Source of the DNA: Shimia sp039969785
GTDB lineage: Bacteria > Pseudomonadota > Alphaproteobacteria > Rhodobacterales > Rhodobacteraceae
Assembly (NCBI RefSeq): GCF_039969785.1
Contig: NZ_JBDVNC010000044.1
Location: forward strand, 1-64,000
Direction: 5' to 3'
DNA length: 64,000 nt
Positions 45,793-54,430 of this stretch are shown here, piece by piece (positions within the stretch are counted from its first letter, which is position 1; each line of letters starts with the position of its first letter). Under the pieces are notes generated by a model that searched no databases, had not been told where the DNA came from, and saw nothing but the letters and a program-made list of their open reading frames with translations. A program made the position numbers and the translations under genes.

Positions 45793-46707
45793 TCAGAAGT
45801 GCAGATCAAACCGCACTGCGCCGACAACCTGACCATCGCTTTGCCCGACATACTCCTTGCTTAGCCAGGTCAGACCGTAAAACACATGGCTCTTGTCATT
45901 GCGCCAGTGAATGCCGGCGCGGGCGCGGCTTCTGGTGTCAGATGGTTCTAACCCGCGATCCCCCGGCAGATAGACGCTGTCATACACCTTTGCCACATCC
46001 CCGCCGACCACAAAGCTGACCCCGGCTTGCTGGTTCTCGACTACCCGATAGCGATGGCCCGTCACCCAATCGCGCACCAGCAATTCGCCCTGCCCGAAAT
46101 TGCCAAACGTCAGGTCAAACCCGGCCCGCACCAGCGTTTCGTCCCCCGCGCGCACTTCGGCAAACGGGCGCAGCCGGCTGCGGCTGCTCAATGAAAAATC
46201 CCGACCCATTTCTGCGACACCACGCAAATGCCACTGGTTCGGCAGCTGTGCCGCCAGAACCGAATCTGATGGCCCCGGAAGCCCCAACAGATCGTGCAGC
46301 GCTTTTTGAAACTGGTCCAGCCCGGTCATCGGACCAATGGCCACAGCCTCTCCGCCCAGACTGAACTCGGTTCTGGCACGTTGAAAATGCGTATGTGCGC
46401 CAAACGTCCAGATCCCTGCAAAAGGCCTGTCTCCGGCGCCGGACGAGTTGATATTTCTGGGCGAAATGATCTCTCCACCAAGGCGGAATTCAAGAATATC
46501 CCCGAATTGTTCCGGCAACTGGTTGTCCCAGCCACGTCCCCAGACCCAGCTTGATCCAGCCGATCCAGTGCGCCACCGGTCATAACCGTCGCCCAGAAAG
46601 TCATTCACGAAGATACGGCCATGCCCAAGAAAGCCGCGCTCTTGTGCATTGGAGTCAGTGCAAAAAATGGCAAGCGCCATGAAGCAAAGGGCAATTCGAC
46701 CAAGCAT
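45793..46707 (-). CDS. LpxR-like (DUF2219) outer membrane protein
   Basis: 304 residues from ATG 46707, which gives a signal peptide (LGRIALCFMALAIFCTDSNA). The rest alternates short amphipathic beta strands and ends in Phe (RFDLHF), typical of an outer membrane barrel. RIFVNDFLGDGYDRWRTGS resembles the N-terminal active-site Asn-Asp of LpxR, the lipid A 3'-O-deacylase, followed by DRPFAG. The enzyme would remove acyl chains from lipid A. Whether every catalytic residue is present needs alignment. Confidence 0.78.
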   Translation of the reverse strand: MLGRIALCFMALAIFCTDSNAQERGFLGHGRIFVNDFLGDGYDRWRTGSAGSSWVWGRGWDNQLPEQFGDILEFRLGGEIISPRNINSSGAGDRPFAGIWTFGAHTHFQRARTEFSLGGEAVAIGPMTGLDQFQKALHDLLGLPGPSDSVLAAQLPNQWHLRGVAEMGRDFSLSSRSRLRPFAEVRAGDETLVRAGFDLTFGNFGQGELLVRDWVTGHRYRVVENQQAGVSFVVGGDVAKVYDSVYLPGDRGLEPSDTRSRARAGIHWRNDKSHVFYGLTWLSKEYVGQSDGQVVGAVRFDLHF

Positions 46708-46818
46708 ACCAGTCCTCAACAATTCGCCCCCACGGCATCGTTTTGTTAGCGCGAAAGCTACAGGCGGGCCAGTGTCACAAGACCTCTTTCTCATAATTAT
46801 CTAAAACTGTTGCGAAAT

Positions 46819-46844
46819 CCCCGATGCCGGTCTTGGCATCGGGG
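46819..46844 (-). terminator. Hairpin after the DUF6515-like gene
   Basis: CCCCGATGCC, six-base loop, GGCATCGGGG; on the minus strand followed by ATTTCGC, so the T tract is weak. It begins 8 bases after the stop codon. Confidence 0.6.
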
Positions 46845-46851
46845 TGTCTGA

Positions 46852-48147
46852 TCAGTTGTCCTGACTTTCCTCAGAGGCTTCCGGGGCTGTGTCCGATGCA
46901 GCATCCTCAGACGCAGCATCTTCCGGCTTGGCATCATCCGACGGGGCATCCTCAGCAGCAGCGTCCGCCGGGGCATCCTCTGCTACGCCGGTGTCACCTT
47001 CGGCTTCAGCTTCGCCACCTTCTGCGGGCGCAGCGCCATCCGCTGGCGGGCGGTCGTCTTCGATTTCAGGAACGTCAAACCCCAGCAATTTGGCAGTGTC
47101 GCGATCCACATAGCCGGTTTGCTCAAGTTCATTGTCATACTGCAACCAAAGAATGGCCGTTTCAGTCCCGGTGCCAAACACGCCATCAATGGTGCCGACA
47201 TCATACCCTTGCGCAACCAGACGGTTCTGCAAGTCGCGTACAATCTCGCCCGTGGTCATCGGAGATGTCAGCGCTAGACCAATTGCGCTTGCCGGTTCGG
47301 CCTCAGCCTCTTCTTCGGCGTCTGACACGATCTCATAGACCTGTTTGTCCTGATAATACGTGGCGCGATACAAAACACCGTCGCACAGATACAACGTCTC
47401 GCCATCATCCTGAACCTTCTCACACTCCTGATCTTCAGGAAGATTGGCAATATAGACCAGCGTCGATCCCGCCACGACGGCTGTAAAGAACCAACCCCAA
47501 CTGGGTCCCCAGTAATACGATCCCCAATAGTGATGCGGAGGTCGGTAATAGGGCGGACGATGATATGGCGGGCGGTAATTTGGCGGGCGATGGCCCGGCG
47601 GGTGCCATCCCGGAGGACGGGTGCCCGGACGTCCCGCAACAGGCGGACGGGTGCCCGGTGGGCGTGATCCCGGTGGTCGGTTGCCCGGAGGTCGCGCCCC
47701 AGGTGGACGTGAGCCGGGAGGTCGCGCTCCAGGTGGACGTGAACCGGGGGGTCGCGCCCCGGGTGGGCGGGTTCCAGCAGGACGCGTTGCAGGCCGGGTT
47801 CCGGCGCCCGGCAACGTAGCCTGAGGAGGTCGCGCGGGTTGCGTTGATGGCCTTGACGCCGGCTGGCTCGGACGCGCCGCAGGGGCAGAAGGCCGTGTTG
47901 CAGGGCGCGGGGCCGGTCTTGTGCTCGGTCGCTGCGCGGGACGCGCTTTGGGTTGCTGAATAGAAGGCCGCGTTCGCGCGCCGCTCGGCCGAGAGGACGG
48001 GCGACTGGAAAACCCGCCGCGCGCGCCCTGATGCCCACGGTTCATAGCGTGGGCAATGCTTGGCCCGCCAAAGCCCCCGACGAAAACAACCGGGCCTTGG
48101 GTGAATGCTATACAAAAGCTCAACAGCCAGACAAACAATCGTTTCAT
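46852..48147 (-). CDS. Pro/Arg-rich repeat protein with DUF6515-like and peptidoglycan-binding domains
   Basis: 431 residues from ATG 48147. Signal peptide (LFVWLLSFCIAFTQGPVVFVG), then about 150 residues rich in Arg, Pro, Gly and Ser, including many tandem RPPG units (GARPPGSRPPGARPPG). Next His/Tyr-rich sequence and a TM-like FFTAVVAGSTLVYIA, then CEKVQDDGETLYLCDGVLYRATYY, similar to DUF6515 proteins. Then a PG_binding_1 domain (LQNRLVAQGYDVGTIDGVFGTGT). The last 70 residues are an Ala/Asp/Glu tail. Probably a wall- or outer-membrane-associated protein; function unknown. It follows the DUF2092 gene by one base. Confidence 0.8.
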   Translation of the reverse strand: MKRLFVWLLSFCIAFTQGPVVFVGGFGGPSIAHAMNRGHQGARGGFSSRPSSRPSGARTRPSIQQPKARPAQRPSTRPAPRPATRPSAPAARPSQPASRPSTQPARPPQATLPGAGTRPATRPAGTRPPGARPPGSRPPGARPPGSRPPGARPPGNRPPGSRPPGTRPPVAGRPGTRPPGWHPPGHRPPNYRPPYHRPPYYRPPHHYWGSYYWGPSWGWFFTAVVAGSTLVYIANLPEDQECEKVQDDGETLYLCDGVLYRATYYQDKQVYEIVSDAEEEAEAEPASAIGLALTSPMTTGEIVRDLQNRLVAQGYDVGTIDGVFGTGTETAILWLQYDNELEQTGYVDRDTAKLLGFDVPEIEDDRPPADGAAPAEGGEAEAEGDTGVAEDAPADAAAEDAPSDDAKPEDAASEDAASDTAPEASEESQDN

Positions 48148-48148
48148 A

Positions 48149-48925
48149 TTACTGCCCCTCCCCTTCTGCATTGTTCTCCGAGTTGTGCTTCGGCCATGCC
48201 AGTCGCGTCATGTCCGCGTCCGGTTCAAACGTAAAAAACCCTTCTTCGATGTCGGGTGCAAAATCCCAGTCGCTTAAAAAGGCGCGGTACTGTGGCCATC
48301 CCTGTTCATAGGGGTTTGTCCCCACCATCATAATCGGAACTGGCATGTCCGGATCATCCGAAACCCAGATTTGAAGATCATATTCATAGGTCGAGAGGGC
48401 AACATGATGCGTGTCCTGCCCAACAATTTTTTTGCGCCCCAGGTAAGCCGCAGACGTCACGTCCCCCAGCAATTCATCAGCATTGTCAGTCACCAAAAGC
48501 TGCCAGATGGGCAGCGCCGTGTCATATTCTTCCGCAATCCGGTGCGCCAAGGCATCAAAAGTGCCCGCATAAGGCGCCTGCACATAAGAGTCCTGATTTA
48601 ACAGATGAACCGAGATGGTCGCGTTGTCGAAATAATAGGCCCGCGCGCCTTCTTCCTGTTCAGCATGCGCGTAATACCCCTGAGCCCGGTCCAATAAGAC
48701 TTCGCCACTGCGGGTATGCGTAACAATTTCGCGTCCGTCGATCACCTCGTCAAATGACACAAACCAATTGGCTGCAATGGTATCGCTGCCCGCCAGCGTG
48801 GCGGCGGCAGCTTCCACAATTTCGACGGCTTTGGGCTCGATCCGCTCTGCATCTTGCGCCACAACCGGCGCACTTAAGAGGCAGGTGACCAACACCAATC
48901 CTCCATAAACTTCAACTCTTTTCAT
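48149..48925 (-). CDS. DUF2092 exported protein
   Basis: 258 residues from ATG 48925 (a start at 48943 adds six). Signal peptide (VEVYGGLVLVTCLLSAPVVAQ). DUF2092 pattern: an early helix AVEIVEAAAATLAGSDTI, then a run of beta strands with VLLDRAQGYYAH, and a late DPDMPVPIMMVGTNPYEQGWPQYRAFL. The fold resembles LolA/LolB-type lipoprotein carriers. The stop is one base before the start of the DUF6515-like gene (TAATATG), so the two are translationally linked. Confidence 0.82.
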   Translation of the reverse strand: MKRVEVYGGLVLVTCLLSAPVVAQDAERIEPKAVEIVEAAAATLAGSDTIAANWFVSFDEVIDGREIVTHTRSGEVLLDRAQGYYAHAEQEEGARAYYFDNATISVHLLNQDSYVQAPYAGTFDALAHRIAEEYDTALPIWQLLVTDNADELLGDVTSAAYLGRKKIVGQDTHHVALSTYEYDLQIWVSDDPDMPVPIMMVGTNPYEQGWPQYRAFLSDWDFAPDIEEGFFTFEPDADMTRLAWPKHNSENNAEGEGQ

Positions 48926-49040
48926 AAATGCACCCCGACTCAAATTTCTTAACGCTCCTGTTCACTGTACCCGTGAACCGGAAAAACACGAACGTTTTGC
49001 GTAAGCAGACGATTTGAAACGCGAGCAGATCAGTTGGCGA

Positions 49041-49655
49041 TCAGAAAACGTCCTGCTCGCGTGCAATCAAAGCGGCCTGCGTGCGATTGGAGGCCCCAAT
49101 TTTGCGGTACAGCGTTTTGACATGCAGCTTCACGGTTGGCTCTGACAATTTCAGATCGCGTGCAATTTCTTTGTTGGACTTGCCCTCGGACAAACCGCGC
49201 AAGGCCTGTAATTCCCGCTGAGTCAGCACCTGCGTCAGGGGATGTTCATCTTCCTGAACACTGGCTGTCAAAAAGTCGACGGGCACATATTGTTCGCCGG
49301 TCGCCATGAACCGAATGGCATGAATCAGCGATTTGGCCGACAACGTTTTTGGCACAAAGCCAACGGCGCCCGCCTCCAGCGCCGATTCTGCAACGGATCG
49401 GCTCGCCTCGCCAGACAGCAATGCAACGTTCGGGGCGCCTTCCTGCAAAAGAGTTTTCTGCAACCCCTCCAGACCGTTCATACCCGGCATATTGTAGTCC
49501 AGTAGAATCAGATCAAACGGACCATCCTGCTCAATCTGCGACAACGCTTCTGACAGATCAGGCGCTGTACGCGTCTCAATGTCCCCGGCGCTTTCAACGA
49601 ACGCCACTAATGTGTCACGTAATAAATCGTGGTCGTCGGCAATCAGGATCTTCAC
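49041..49655 (-). CDS. NarL/FixJ-type response regulator
   Basis: 204 residues. Receiver domain 1-120 with acidic pocket ADD (6-8), phospho-acceptor Asp53 in LILLDYNMPGMNG, and a conserved Lys in FVPKTLSAKS. C-terminal LuxR-type HTH at about 140-200 (LTQRELQALRGLSEGKSNKEIARDLKLSEPTVKLHV). It diverges from a sensor operon (50003-53131) whose kinase ends in an Hpt domain, so it is a good candidate for its output regulator. A perfect inverted repeat lies 13 bases before its ATG. Confidence 0.93.
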   Translation of the reverse strand: MKILIADDHDLLRDTLVAFVESAGDIETRTAPDLSEALSQIEQDGPFDLILLDYNMPGMNGLEGLQKTLLQEGAPNVALLSGEASRSVAESALEAGAVGFVPKTLSAKSLIHAIRFMATGEQYVPVDFLTASVQEDEHPLTQVLTQRELQALRGLSEGKSNKEIARDLKLSEPTVKLHVKTLYRKIGASNRTQAALIAREQDVF

Positions 49656-49667
49656 AAAATACGTCCT

Positions 49668-49687
49668 CTACTATAGCGCGATAGTAG
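49668..49687 (-). promoter_or_regulatory. Inverted repeat upstream of the response regulator
   Basis: CTACTAT, six bases, ATAGTAG. It ends 13 bases from the response-regulator start codon, so it could be an operator (autoregulation) or, in the transcript, a hairpin near the ribosome binding site. Confidence 0.5.
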
Positions 49688-49959
49688 CACATGTGCGCAC
49701 CCCGTGATCAAGGGGAAAAGGGCTGTATTCATTCACGCCGCCTACCCGTTTTAGTAAATTGTGAGCGGATAAGTCGCCAGAATTTGGCTCATCGTTTGGT
49801 AAGTGCGCTGAAAGCCACAGAAAAGCGCGCGTCCGACAGAGTTCAGATTAACATCAACTCGTCAAATAATTGTCCAATAAGTAAAATAATTTGAAACAAA
49901 AATAAAACTACCCGTTCGGATAGGACTATATCCATTTTCCCATTTCCGATAGCGTCGTG

Positions 49960-49972
49960 AACATGACATGTT
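49960..49972 (+). promoter_or_regulatory. Palindrome upstream of the sensor operon
   Basis: AACATG-A-CATGTT, perfect six-base arms, 13 bases before the leader ATG at 49986. It may be an operator; its closeness to the ribosome binding site (AGGAG at 49975) would allow repression of translation or transcription. Confidence 0.35.
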
Positions 49973-50002
49973 TCAGGAGTTACCTATGAGGAACCCGAGC
50001 AA

Positions 50003-50524
50003 ATGCGCAATATGAGAAGGGCAATTCTGGCCCTGATCGTCGGCCTCATGTTACCACTCACGACCGCCGTTCTGGCGGAAGACGCTTTGGTCTCACCAAC
50101 TGGAAGCGTCGTACTGACCGTGTCGGGCAAAATAGGCGCGACCAACTCGGGGGACACGGCTCAGTTTGACTTAGAGATGCTACGGGCACTTCCGCCGGTC
50201 AGCTTTTCGACCACGACCGTTTGGACTGACGGAATAATCGAGTTCACGGGTGTACCGTTGGCAGTGCTGCTAGAGAGTCTGGGGACCTCTGGCGGCACTG
50301 TTGATGCCTGGGCCATAAATGACTATCTGGCCGAATTCGAGATTGAGTTGCTGGAACCCGAATTCCCGATCATTGCCTATCAACTGAATGGCAAACCGAT
50401 GTCTCGGCGGGAAAAGGGGCCACTCTGGATCGTCTACCCGTATGATGCCTCTGCGAAATATCAAACTGAACTGGCCTATGCGCGCAGCGTCTGGCAACTC
50501 GACAGGCTTGAAGTCCTCGAATAA
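50003..50524 (+). CDS. Exported molybdopterin-oxidoreductase-fold protein without cysteine
   Basis: 173 residues; translation may start at 50003 or 50012, the latter overlapping the leader stop (ATGA). Signal peptide (ILALIVGLMLPLTTAVLA). The mature part resembles the oxidoreductase molybdopterin-binding domain: LTVSGKI, FDLEMLRALPPVSFSTTT, FTGVPLAVLLESLG, and KGPLWIVYPYD. The whole protein has no Cys, so the usual Mo ligand is missing; it probably binds another ligand or acts as a periplasmic sensor. The hybrid kinase gene starts 18 bases downstream. Confidence 0.78.
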   Translation: MRNMRRAILALIVGLMLPLTTAVLAEDALVSPTGSVVLTVSGKIGATNSGDTAQFDLEMLRALPPVSFSTTTVWTDGIIEFTGVPLAVLLESLGTSGGTVDAWAINDYLAEFEIELLEPEFPIIAYQLNGKPMSRREKGPLWIVYPYDASAKYQTELAYARSVWQLDRLEVLE

Positions 50525-50542
50525 GCTCTTTGCAAAGATGAC

Positions 50543-53131
50543 GTGAGACGTTCATTGCCGCATTCTGCCAAACTCTCTTCGACCCTCGCTATGCTCGAGC
50601 CGCGGCGCCGCTGGAAAATCGGCGTCATTCTGGCCAGCGTTGCCGGTATCCTGATGGTTATGCTGGTGTTCCTGTCGATCGAAGTCCAGACCAACTTGCG
50701 CCGCCTGAACACCGCAAGCACGGACACGCTGCAATGGACCTTTGGTCAGGTCGAGGTCGAAATGCTCGAACTTGCCAATGCCATCGCACTGGCAAGCAAT
50801 GACGACACCTCCGATCTTGAGACCGTGCGGCTAGAGTTCGACATCGCCTACAGCCGCGTCGAATTTCTGTCCACGTCGCCAATATATACGCGGATCGCCA
50901 AGGCCGACGCCTTCAACCAGTCGCTTCACGATCTCAGACAATTTCTCAATGATGCGATCCCTCTTATGGATGGCCCGGATGCCGACTTGCGCAATGCCCT
51001 GCCCATGTTGCGCGACCGGACCCAGGAACTACGCCTTGATGCGCGCAAGCTGGCCGTGGTTGGTCTGGGGCGTTTTGTGGAAGAGTCTGACGAGAAAAGA
51101 AAAGACGTTGGCACCACGCTCATCCGGCTGGCGCTTCTGGCGGTTTTACTTGTGGCGGCTCTTGTCGCGTTGATTTTCTATATGTTGATAATCTACCGAC
51201 AAGCCCGGGATCGTGGCACTGCTCTGGCACAGGCCAACAACCGCATGAACACGATTCTGACCACATCGTTAGACGGCGTCATAGTTTGTGACACGTTAGG
51301 GCGCGTATTAGAATTTAACGCAGCGGCACAAAACATCTTTGGTCTCAGCAAAGCCGTGGCCCGAATGGGCAGCATGCACGACCTGTTTGTCGCGGATGAA
51401 CCCCTTTCCGGATCTCCCAACAGCACAAACACGTCGGGTACAGTCAACATACGACAACTGGTCGGACGCGGTCGAGTGGAGCTTCAGGCCCGACGTGCCA
51501 CCGGCGAAATTTTTCCGGTTGAGATCGCTGTCCAGTCGGCATTTGACAGCGAGCAGGAGCTCTATGTTGCCTTCTTGCGAGACATTTCCAAAAGGGTCGC
51601 TGACGAAAAAGAGCTGGTGCAGGCCCGCGACAGCGCGCTGGCCGGAGAACAAGCCAAATCTGACTTTTTGACGGTCATGAGCCATGAAATCCGCACCCCA
51701 CTGAATGGCTTGCTTGGCACCCTTTCTCTGCTGGAAGACACATCCCTCAACGCTACTCAGGCCCAGTTCGTCCGCAATATGGAAGTCTCTGGAAAAGTGC
51801 TCACGCGGCATGTCGACAGCGTTCTGGACCTTGCCCGGTTCGAAGCAGGTAAAGCCACGTTCACCAGCGTGCTCACCGATCTCGACAAGGTTGTTCAGGA
51901 TGTACTCGACGGGCAATACAGCCTGGCGAAACGCAGCGGAACCAAGCTTTGCTGGTATTGGGTCGGCCAACCGCAGCGTTGGGTGCGCCTTGATCCAACC
52001 GGGCTGGAACAGGTGCTGCTCAATCTGACGAACAACGCGATCAAATTCACTCCCGATGGAGAAGTCAGAATTGAAGTCGAAGTGATCTCAGACACACCCG
52101 TCACCTATGTCGAATTCCGGGTGATAGATACCGGTCTGGGTATCCCGGATCAGGACCTTGAGAAAGTGTTTCAGGACTTTGTAACGCGCGACGCCTCTTT
52201 TGGCCGACAGACTGGCGGCACTGGATTAGGGCTCGGCATCTCACGGCGCATCGTCATAGCTATGGGCGGCGATATTGGCGTGGAAAGCACGCGGCATGAA
52301 GGCAGCGTTTTCTGGTTCCACCTGCCTGTCCAACCGGCTGCTGCTCCGCCCTCACAAAAAACTGCCACCCCTACAGCCGATGCAAGCAACGCTCTGGATA
52401 TACTGGTGGTCGAAGACAATGACATCAATCGCGACGTCGCCTGTGAAATGCTGCACCGCGAAGGCCACAAAGTCACCTGCGCACCCGACGGTATAGCCGG
52501 GGTCGAACATGCGAACAAACATGAATATGACGTCATCCTGATGGACATTTCCATGCCGGGACTGGACGGGTTTCAGGCCGCCGGATGCATAAGGCGCGGC
52601 GATGGCGCATCACGATCCACTCCGATCATTGCGTTTTCGGCAAATGTCATGCCTTTGGATTTGGGTGAAATTGAACACGCCGGAATGAACGGCTTTCTCA
52701 GCAAACCTCTCAGCCGAAAGCAACTTACCGAAGCGCTGACACGAATTCGCTCCGGGGAAACGATCCTAAATGCCGCGCCGACATTGGACTCCGGCGTACT
52801 GGACGAAACGCACCTGTTGTCGACCCGTGAAAGCCTTGGAGATAAGCGTGTAAACGCGCTCATGACGCGCTTTCACGACGAATTAGAAACCTTGAACGGA
52901 TCACTTGCTGAGAAAGACCTGACCGCTGGCCAAATGCCTGATCTCGCCGCAGACACCCACAAGGCAGCGGCGAGTGCATCTGTTTTTGGTGCAAGTCAGC
53001 TGCGAAAAACCCTTCTGGCGATTGAACAGGCCGCGAAGACCGGTGATCTGAAGTCAGCGGCGGAACAAGCCAGAACACTCGACCCGGTCTGGACGGAGAC
53101 CAAGGCAGCATTGCACCGCTTTATGATCTAG
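50543..53131 (+). CDS. Hybrid sensor histidine kinase with receiver and Hpt domains
   Basis: 862 residues from a GTG at 50543; an ATG at 50591 is an alternative. TM1 (IGVILASVAGILMVMLVFL), periplasmic loop of about 145 residues, TM2 (LALLAVLLVAALVALIFYM), PAS-like domain, HisKA with His381 in MSHEIRTPLNG, HATPase_c (NLTNNAIKF, GTGLGLGISRR), receiver with Asp668 in LMDISMPG, and a C-terminal Hpt domain with His806 in ADTHKAAASASVFGA. This is a complete phosphorelay lacking only the final regulator, plausibly the divergent NarL-type gene. The upstream exported protein may present its ligand. Confidence 0.93.
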   Translation: MRRSLPHSAKLSSTLAMLEPRRRWKIGVILASVAGILMVMLVFLSIEVQTNLRRLNTASTDTLQWTFGQVEVEMLELANAIALASNDDTSDLETVRLEFDIAYSRVEFLSTSPIYTRIAKADAFNQSLHDLRQFLNDAIPLMDGPDADLRNALPMLRDRTQELRLDARKLAVVGLGRFVEESDEKRKDVGTTLIRLALLAVLLVAALVALIFYMLIIYRQARDRGTALAQANNRMNTILTTSLDGVIVCDTLGRVLEFNAAAQNIFGLSKAVARMGSMHDLFVADEPLSGSPNSTNTSGTVNIRQLVGRGRVELQARRATGEIFPVEIAVQSAFDSEQELYVAFLRDISKRVADEKELVQARDSALAGEQAKSDFLTVMSHEIRTPLNGLLGTLSLLEDTSLNATQAQFVRNMEVSGKVLTRHVDSVLDLARFEAGKATFTSVLTDLDKVVQDVLDGQYSLAKRSGTKLCWYWVGQPQRWVRLDPTGLEQVLLNLTNNAIKFTPDGEVRIEVEVISDTPVTYVEFRVIDTGLGIPDQDLEKVFQDFVTRDASFGRQTGGTGLGLGISRRIVIAMGGDIGVESTRHEGSVFWFHLPVQPAAAPPSQKTATPTADASNALDILVVEDNDINRDVACEMLHREGHKVTCAPDGIAGVEHANKHEYDVILMDISMPGLDGFQAAGCIRRGDGASRSTPIIAFSANVMPLDLGEIEHAGMNGFLSKPLSRKQLTEALTRIRSGETILNAAPTLDSGVLDETHLLSTRESLGDKRVNALMTRFHDELETLNGSLAEKDLTAGQMPDLAADTHKAAASASVFGASQLRKTLLAIEQAAKTGDLKSAAEQARTLDPVWTETKAALHRFMI

Positions 53132-53242
53132 GCCCGACATCAGTGGCCGCTAAAAACCGAACGTCACTTGGCCACACAAACGTTTGCCTCAACCGCCCCA
53201 AGCCCAGATACTCGCCGCATCACAGGGATTCGAGGTTTCGCC

Positions 53243-54427
53243 ATGCCCCAGTCAGCCATTATTGCCGGTGTCGGCATGATCAAATTCGCCAAACCCGGCG
53301 CATCCGAAAGCTATGACCGAATGGGCGCCGCCGCCATTCGCGACGCGCTTGCCGATGCCGGACTGTCGTACGATGACATTCAACAGGCCTATGCCGGGTA
53401 CGTCTACGGAGACAGCACATCTGGTCAAAAGGCGCTGTATCATGTCGGTATGACCGGCATTCCCATCGTAAACGTCAACAACAACTGTTCCACCGGGTCG
53501 ACCGCTCTGTTTCTGGCCCGTCAGGCCATCGAACATGGCATCGCCGACTGCGTTCTGGCGGTCGGGTTTGAACAAATGCAACCCGGCGCGCTTGGCAGCC
53601 ACTGGTTGGATCGACCAACACCGTTTGACGATTTTGACGCAGAGACCGACGCGCTGGTCGGCAATGGACAGGTGCCGCTGGCGCTGCGCTATTTCGGCGG
53701 CGCGGGGCAGTCCCACATGCAGAAATACGGCACCACGCTGAACGATTTCGCCAAAATTCGCGCCAAGGCCAGCCGACACGCCGCGCACAATCCGCTGGCA
53801 TTGTTCAATACCGAACTGACCGAAGATCAGGTCATGGCTGCACCGATGATGTGGGACGGTGTGATGACACGCCTTATGGCCTGTCCACCCACCTGCGGCG
53901 GAGCCGCCGCGATCCTGTGTTCCGAAGCCTTCGCCCAAAAGCACGGGATTTCATCGCAGGTTCAGATCGTCGCCCAAGCCATGACCACCGACTTTCCGTC
54001 AACCTTTGACGCACACGATATGATGCAGCTGGTCGGATATGACATGTCCAAAGCCGCCCGCGAACAGGTCTGCGAACAAGCCGGGATTGGCGTCGAAGAC
54101 GTCGACGTTGTCGAACTGCACGACTGTTTCACCCATAACGAACTGATCACCTACGAAGCACTGGGGCTGTGTGACGAAGGAAGCGCGCAGCAATTCATTG
54201 CCGATGGCGACAATACCTATGGCGGTAAATACGTCACCAACCCGTCTGGCGGATTGCTGTCCAAGGGGCATCCGCTGGGCGCAACCGGTCTGGCTCAATG
54301 TTACGAACTGACGCATCAACTGCGCGGCACCGCCCGGGAACGTCAGGTTGCTGGGGCCCGCACCGCGCTTCAGCACAATCTGGGGCTGGGCGGCGCTTGT
54401 GTTGTGACGCTCTATCAGGCCGCCTGA
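53243..54427 (+). CDS. Thiolase, SCP-x / lipid-transfer type
   Basis: 394 residues from ATG 53243 (frame open from 53168). Thiolase fold with NNNCSTGSTALFLARQA (active Cys), HDCFTHNELITYEALGL (His) and GGLLSKGHPLGATGLAQ. The pattern is that of SCPx/Ltp-type thiolases rather than FadA. Such enzymes cleave 3-ketoacyl-CoAs, or act as retro-aldolases in sterol side-chain loss. First gene of a tight five-gene operon. Confidence 0.9.
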   Translation: MPQSAIIAGVGMIKFAKPGASESYDRMGAAAIRDALADAGLSYDDIQQAYAGYVYGDSTSGQKALYHVGMTGIPIVNVNNNCSTGSTALFLARQAIEHGIADCVLAVGFEQMQPGALGSHWLDRPTPFDDFDAETDALVGNGQVPLALRYFGGAGQSHMQKYGTTLNDFAKIRAKASRHAAHNPLALFNTELTEDQVMAAPMMWDGVMTRLMACPPTCGGAAAILCSEAFAQKHGISSQVQIVAQAMTTDFPSTFDAHDMMQLVGYDMSKAAREQVCEQAGIGVEDVDVVELHDCFTHNELITYEALGLCDEGSAQQFIADGDNTYGGKYVTNPSGGLLSKGHPLGATGLAQCYELTHQLRGTARERQVAGARTALQHNLGLGGACVVTLYQAA

Positions 54428-54430
54428 TCC

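Larger units (their letters stand above)
49656..50002. other. Regulatory region between response regulator and sensor operon
   Basis: About 350 AT-rich bases. It holds two perfect inverted repeats (49668-49687 and 49960-49972), and a ten-codon frame with a strong ribosome binding site (AGGAG) from ATG 49986 whose TGA (50013-50015) overlaps an in-frame ATG (50012) of the next gene. No other gene is supported. Confidence 0.5.

Noticed and set aside
47620..47810. Short direct repeats as a CRISPR or satellite
   Set aside because: They encode the RPPG repeats of an exported protein with a signal peptide; codon phase is kept throughout.
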